Made by a program: the position numbers and the translations under genes. Shown here in pieces: positions 60,272-64,000 of a DNA stretch of 64,000 bases (position 1 is the stretch's first letter; each line of letters starts with the position of its first letter). The stretch is taken from assembly GCA_035578155.1 (NCBI GenBank), contig JAPWDM010000020.1, positions 7,794,055-7,858,054 on the forward strand. The letters run 5' to 3'. The stretch is from Brachynemurus nebulosus (Eukaryota; Arthropoda; Insecta; Neuroptera; Myrmeleontidae). Below the pieces are notes generated by a model. That model did not search any database. It was given only the letters and a program-made list of their open reading frames with translations, and was not told the origin of the DNA.

Positions 60272-62650
60272 AATAAACTCTTAACATTTTATAAGTTGTT
60301 AAAAATCATCGCAAACTAAAGCAATAGTGTAACTTTTCCAACAGCTGTATACCAAAGTTAATTATTTAATAAAATATTTTAAAATTATTTGAGTGTTATT
60401 ACTTCGTACATACAACTGATCTGAAACAATTTTAGTAATTAGTTAAAAGAGATCGTTGAAGTGATTAATCTTACAATGAACTTTACAATGTGTATTTTCT
60501 GAGCTATTAAACTAGCTAATGTTTTTACTTGCTAATGAATATAGGCAATTAAATTGCATTGTCCTATTGGCGTTCTGACACAATCGAACGTATGTGCAAC
60601 TATGTAATTCTTACCCATATTATTAATGATTTGTTAATTTGAAGTATCGTTGAACAATAATGATTTAAAACTCCTGAGCAGGAAAGGGTTAATTAATTGA
60701 CAACAACTTAATCCCGAAAAAAAAAAATAAATAAAATTTCATACTCTAAATTAAAGTTTTCATCTATTTTTAAAAACGACGAGAGTTATTTACTTGCCAC
60801 TCTGTATACGTATTTACTCTTAAAGTATTAGCTTACATAGAAGAATGCGTGTTTTTTTTGCATTAGACATAATTTTTTATTCGTTTTTTAGAAATAATAT
60901 TTTTTAGTATTTACAACTTCGTTGTCTGTATAAAACAAATTATTTCTAATCTATGAGTACCAGTGTTGCATTTATAGATATTAGCAAAATTACACCTTTT
61001 TTCATATTTTCATTTATTAAAAATATTATTTACTGTTGTTTTTTGATTTTTTTGATTTTGGTTTAGATTAATTTTCAAAATTTTATGTGTTTTAGTGGAT
61101 AATTTGAATAAAATTTAGTTATTTTCTTTCTTAGAGTTGATTAGAATTTAAATATGGCTCTGTATTATATGAATACCCCTTAGCTATAGTTAATTTCCAA
61201 GTGTAGACACTAAAAGGTATCAAACCCTCGACTAACGTATATGTAAGTGACACTCACGTCCCATAAACAAAATTGTTTCCTTTTGAAACTTTTTTTACGA
61301 AAACTCTGAATATAGTCAATATATACATAATATAACATAGTAATAGTAATAGTAATACATGAGTTAGTAGAATAACTTCTGAATATAAGCAATATATAAT
61401 CATAATAATTATTATTCAAAATTTTACTTTGCAAAATACCACTTTCTGAAAATTTTATTTTGTTTTTTTTCAGAAATTTAAAGCGGGTAACACTTTTATT
61501 TGACTTTTATGATTTAAAATTTGAAGTGTATGCTTAAAGTACATATTAATACACAATCTTTATATATACCTAAGGAGAGAACATTTTGCATACAGTGTGT
61601 TTCAGCGAAGTAAGAATATACAAAATTTAACATGGGAAAAAATTGTTAATATCAGAGTATGCTTGTTTTTTATGGGTATCATTTTTATATAGGTATCCAT
61701 AGTTATTAAAATTTTCTTTAATTGCAAGAAGGTAAATTTGAAAACAAAACAATAGGTGTCCATTTATTTATAGTTATCTTAATAAATTTACTGCTATTGC
61801 CTTTTAATTACTTAATCATAACAAATTTTCCCTGTGTTAAAATTTATACGTTCTTAGTTGCTTGAAACACCCGGTATTTGTTCAAATACCAATCCTGTAT
61901 TAAAAATTTAGCATGTATTTTTCGGATTTTGATTTTATTTATCTTTTTACCTTTAAAGATATTTTTTATTAAAATATTACATATATACTTCTACATCACT
62001 CAATATCGTTCATCATCATTTGTTAGTGTAACCTTATTTTTAACAATCACTAACGTCTTAAGACTTAAAGTTTTTTCGTCATCATTTTTTGGCAAACTTG
62101 TTAATATATGCATAGACATGACATAGTATTTAATCAGAAATATCGTTAAGTTAGTTTATGATTTTCTTAAATTTTTAAGAAAAAAAAAACACATTTTATA
62201 AATAAATTATAATAATATATAATAGACACATATTGACGTATGTAAAAATGCTGATTCTATGATTTCTTGTTCTAAGATATTTAGATAAGTACATAAAAAT
62301 TTTTAATCTTATTACAGTCGTTTACAAAAACTAGAGGTCATTTAATACCTATAGATATATTTAACTAATTTTTAATAATTAAACTAACAAGTAATAAATT
62401 TAACAAAAATAGATACATTGTTTAAGTAAATATAAAATATGGGAAAGAAATTTTTCTTAAAGTATATGAAACATTGTGCTATTAATTTAAGACTAAAAAA
62501 AATATCTCTGACGAGAAATTAATGTTTCAAAGTTTCAGTTTTAAAAATATAAAGAATACGATTTTTTTTTTTTTAAAATATTCATATCGTAAAATATGAT
62601 TATAATGGTATAGATCCCTTACTTTTAACGGATTACTGTACAGATTAATT

Positions 62651-63832
62651 GGTCGATTCTGTAACTATTAACAGTCTGTAAAACCTCTGTTAGACTGTTA
62701 AATTACAGAATGTTAAAAAATGGTATTTTGTACGCAATTTTTAACAGAAATGTTAGCTAACATTCTGTTATTTCTCTGTAAACTTTACAGCACTCACAAC
62801 ACTCGGCATAAACTTTACAGAGCTGTTAAACAGGCTAATTACTATGGATATTATTAAATATTGATAATTTTGATTTTTGCGTTTTTTATAAATTCAATAT
62901 TTTGACGTTTTAGTTTGTCATTTTTTGAATTATTTGATATCCGTAATTATGTAATCATGAAGTATTTTTTGTAGTAAGAAGACTGTTGAAGAAATAGTGG
63001 TGTTCTTAAATCGGATAGGATGTAATTTCAAATAAAATAAATTTATTATGAATTATATTTTTTTTTATATACAGTGAATGTTTTCGGGACACAATTTGTC
63101 CACATGAAGCGTTTTACCTTTTCTCGACAGTGCTTCAGTTATTTAATGTATTTCATCAAGTATTCTTATTCATAGTATTGTTAATTCTTATTTTGTTGTC
63201 TACGTATTTAATACACAATACATTGTCTTTTTACAGTGAATAAGCGCTCCTTACATTGCCTGTTGTCACAATTTTTTTTTTTTAATTTTTACCCATAAAA
63301 GTGTCAATAATTTATGAAAAATTTTCCCTAGTGACTTGATGGGCTTGAAGTATTTCTAAAACTATCGGTATCGATCTCTACGGAAAGCTCTGATGTGTGT
63401 AAATTAGATATCGAAATTTTAGCATTATAGGTACATATGCCTATTTTACCATTTGACGAGTGGCCTGAAATATTATACCTTTATAAGGAACTGGTTGTCT
63501 AGAGAATTCCCGAATATCTAATTTAGAAATACTTTAACCCATAATCATGATAATTTTACGTGAGTTTAATATACATGGGTAATACACATAATTTATCTCT
63601 CCATTTAACATAAATCGCTATAAGAGAGAATTAATTTTTTTCATTTTATATACACAAATCCATGGTAATTTAACATAAATAGTTCAACAACAGTAGAATA
63701 AATAAAATGTAATTGGCATCTTAACATAGTGTCTTACAGAATACCAAATTTTTAACATTCTGTTAAAAACAATTTTACAGAGCTCTGTACTGCAAAATAA
63801 CAGTCTGTAATAATGTAGTTACAGAATCGACC
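62651..63832. mobile_element. TIR element with GGTCGATTCTGTAACT ends
   Basis: GGTCGATTCTGTAACT at 62651-62666 is the exact complement of 63817-63832. Inside, further paired blocks (TTAACAGTCTGTAA, CAGAATGTTAAAAA, ACTTTACAGAGCT) form loose inverted arms. The AT-rich centre has no ORF. It starts only about ten bases after the terminal repeat of copy D. It is a non-autonomous DNA transposon of unassigned class. Confidence 0.82.
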
Positions 63833-64000
63833 CATAAGTTACAATTTTTTTTTTTTTTTTTAAATAAATGAAAAGAATGCGTATTCTTACAATAATTAAA
63901 ACAAAGTTACGTGTGGACTTTTAATCTCAAATTAAATATTTTCAAAACATTTGATAATAGTTTTCAAATTTTTTTTCTACTAATAGTCGTTTATTTAAGT

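Larger units (their letters stand above)
58826..62640 (+). mobile_element. Hairpin-tipped element, copy D (longest)
   Basis: The left end AGTAGTAGAAATAT is followed by a 12-bp perfect hairpin (58860-58871 with 58886-58897, loop TTTTTTGAGCGACC), CTAACC repeats (58995-59070), AGATGGCGC motifs (59198, 59308), a CRE, a TATA box and two short coding regions ending at 60271. Downstream, 60290-60840 and 62440-62640 match copy C (38045-39950) in inverse orientation, and 62560-62640 is the same TIR (ACTTTTAACGGATTACTGTAC). Copy D thus joins the hairpin type of left end to the 3' half of copy C. Whether the left end continues upstream of 58826 is not clear. Confidence 0.7.

Overview
The window looks like AT-rich nuclear DNA of an arthropod, most likely an insect. 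The clues are short CTAACC/GGTTAGG arrays like the insect telomere repeat, an arthropod-type repeat set (R4/Dong-like, I/Jockey-like and Penelope-like retroelements, hAT-like and other inverted-repeat elements, a Helitron-like end), long (AT)n tracts, and a spliced gene model with GT..AG borders. I cannot name the order or species. Almost all recognisable content is mobile or repetitive DNA. No rRNA, complete tRNA, CRISPR array or bacterial-style operon was seen.

Layout. 1-5.7 kb: quiet AT-rich DNA, then one two-exon gene model (3893-5662) whose small protein starts with a RHIM-like (amyloid-type) segment. 7.0-10 kb: a 5'-truncated R4/Dong-like retroelement in an (AAT)n tract, an (AT)n tract, and an oppositely oriented broken Jockey/CR1-type LINE. 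10.5-11.9 kb: two tandem repeats; the second is a ~103-bp unit array in which almost every unit carries a heat-shock-element motif. 12.6-16.1 kb: palindromes, a C-rich repeat and a clean MITE. 16.9-23.97 kb: a 2.7-kb foldback, a 1.66-kb hairpin-tipped element, hairpins, and a Helitron-like terminus. 24.8-25.4 kb: a LINE endonuclease fragment. 27.1-31 kb: two palindromes, the larger split at its centre by a hAT-like MITE. 33-34.4 kb: a GT-rich ~60-bp minisatellite bracketed by inverted 16-bp repeats. 35.1-41 kb: a hairpin-element fragment, a Penelope-like remnant with a GIY-YIG domain, and a 3-kb TIR element carrying a decayed acidic-protein gene. 41.5-52.1 kb: two higher-GC, little-eroded LINEs in tandem on the minus strand, a nearly intact I-superfamily element and a near full-length R4/Dong-like element set in (TAA)n. 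52-57.7 kb: nothing recognisable. 57.75-63.8 kb: a hAT-like MITE, the longest copy of the hairpin-tipped element (58.8-62.6 kb) and another TIR element.

Most unusual content: (1) a hairpin-tipped repeat family (20074-21732, 35144-36234, 58826-62640). Its end hairpins differ in stem sequence but keep base pairing. Inside the hairpin lie CTAACC repeats, AGATGGCGC motifs resembling insect CTCF sites, a CRE (TGACGTCA), a TATA box and small unrecognised ORFs. (2) The HSE-bearing tandem array. (3) The RHIM-like gene model. All assignments are by reading the sequence; no database search was possible.
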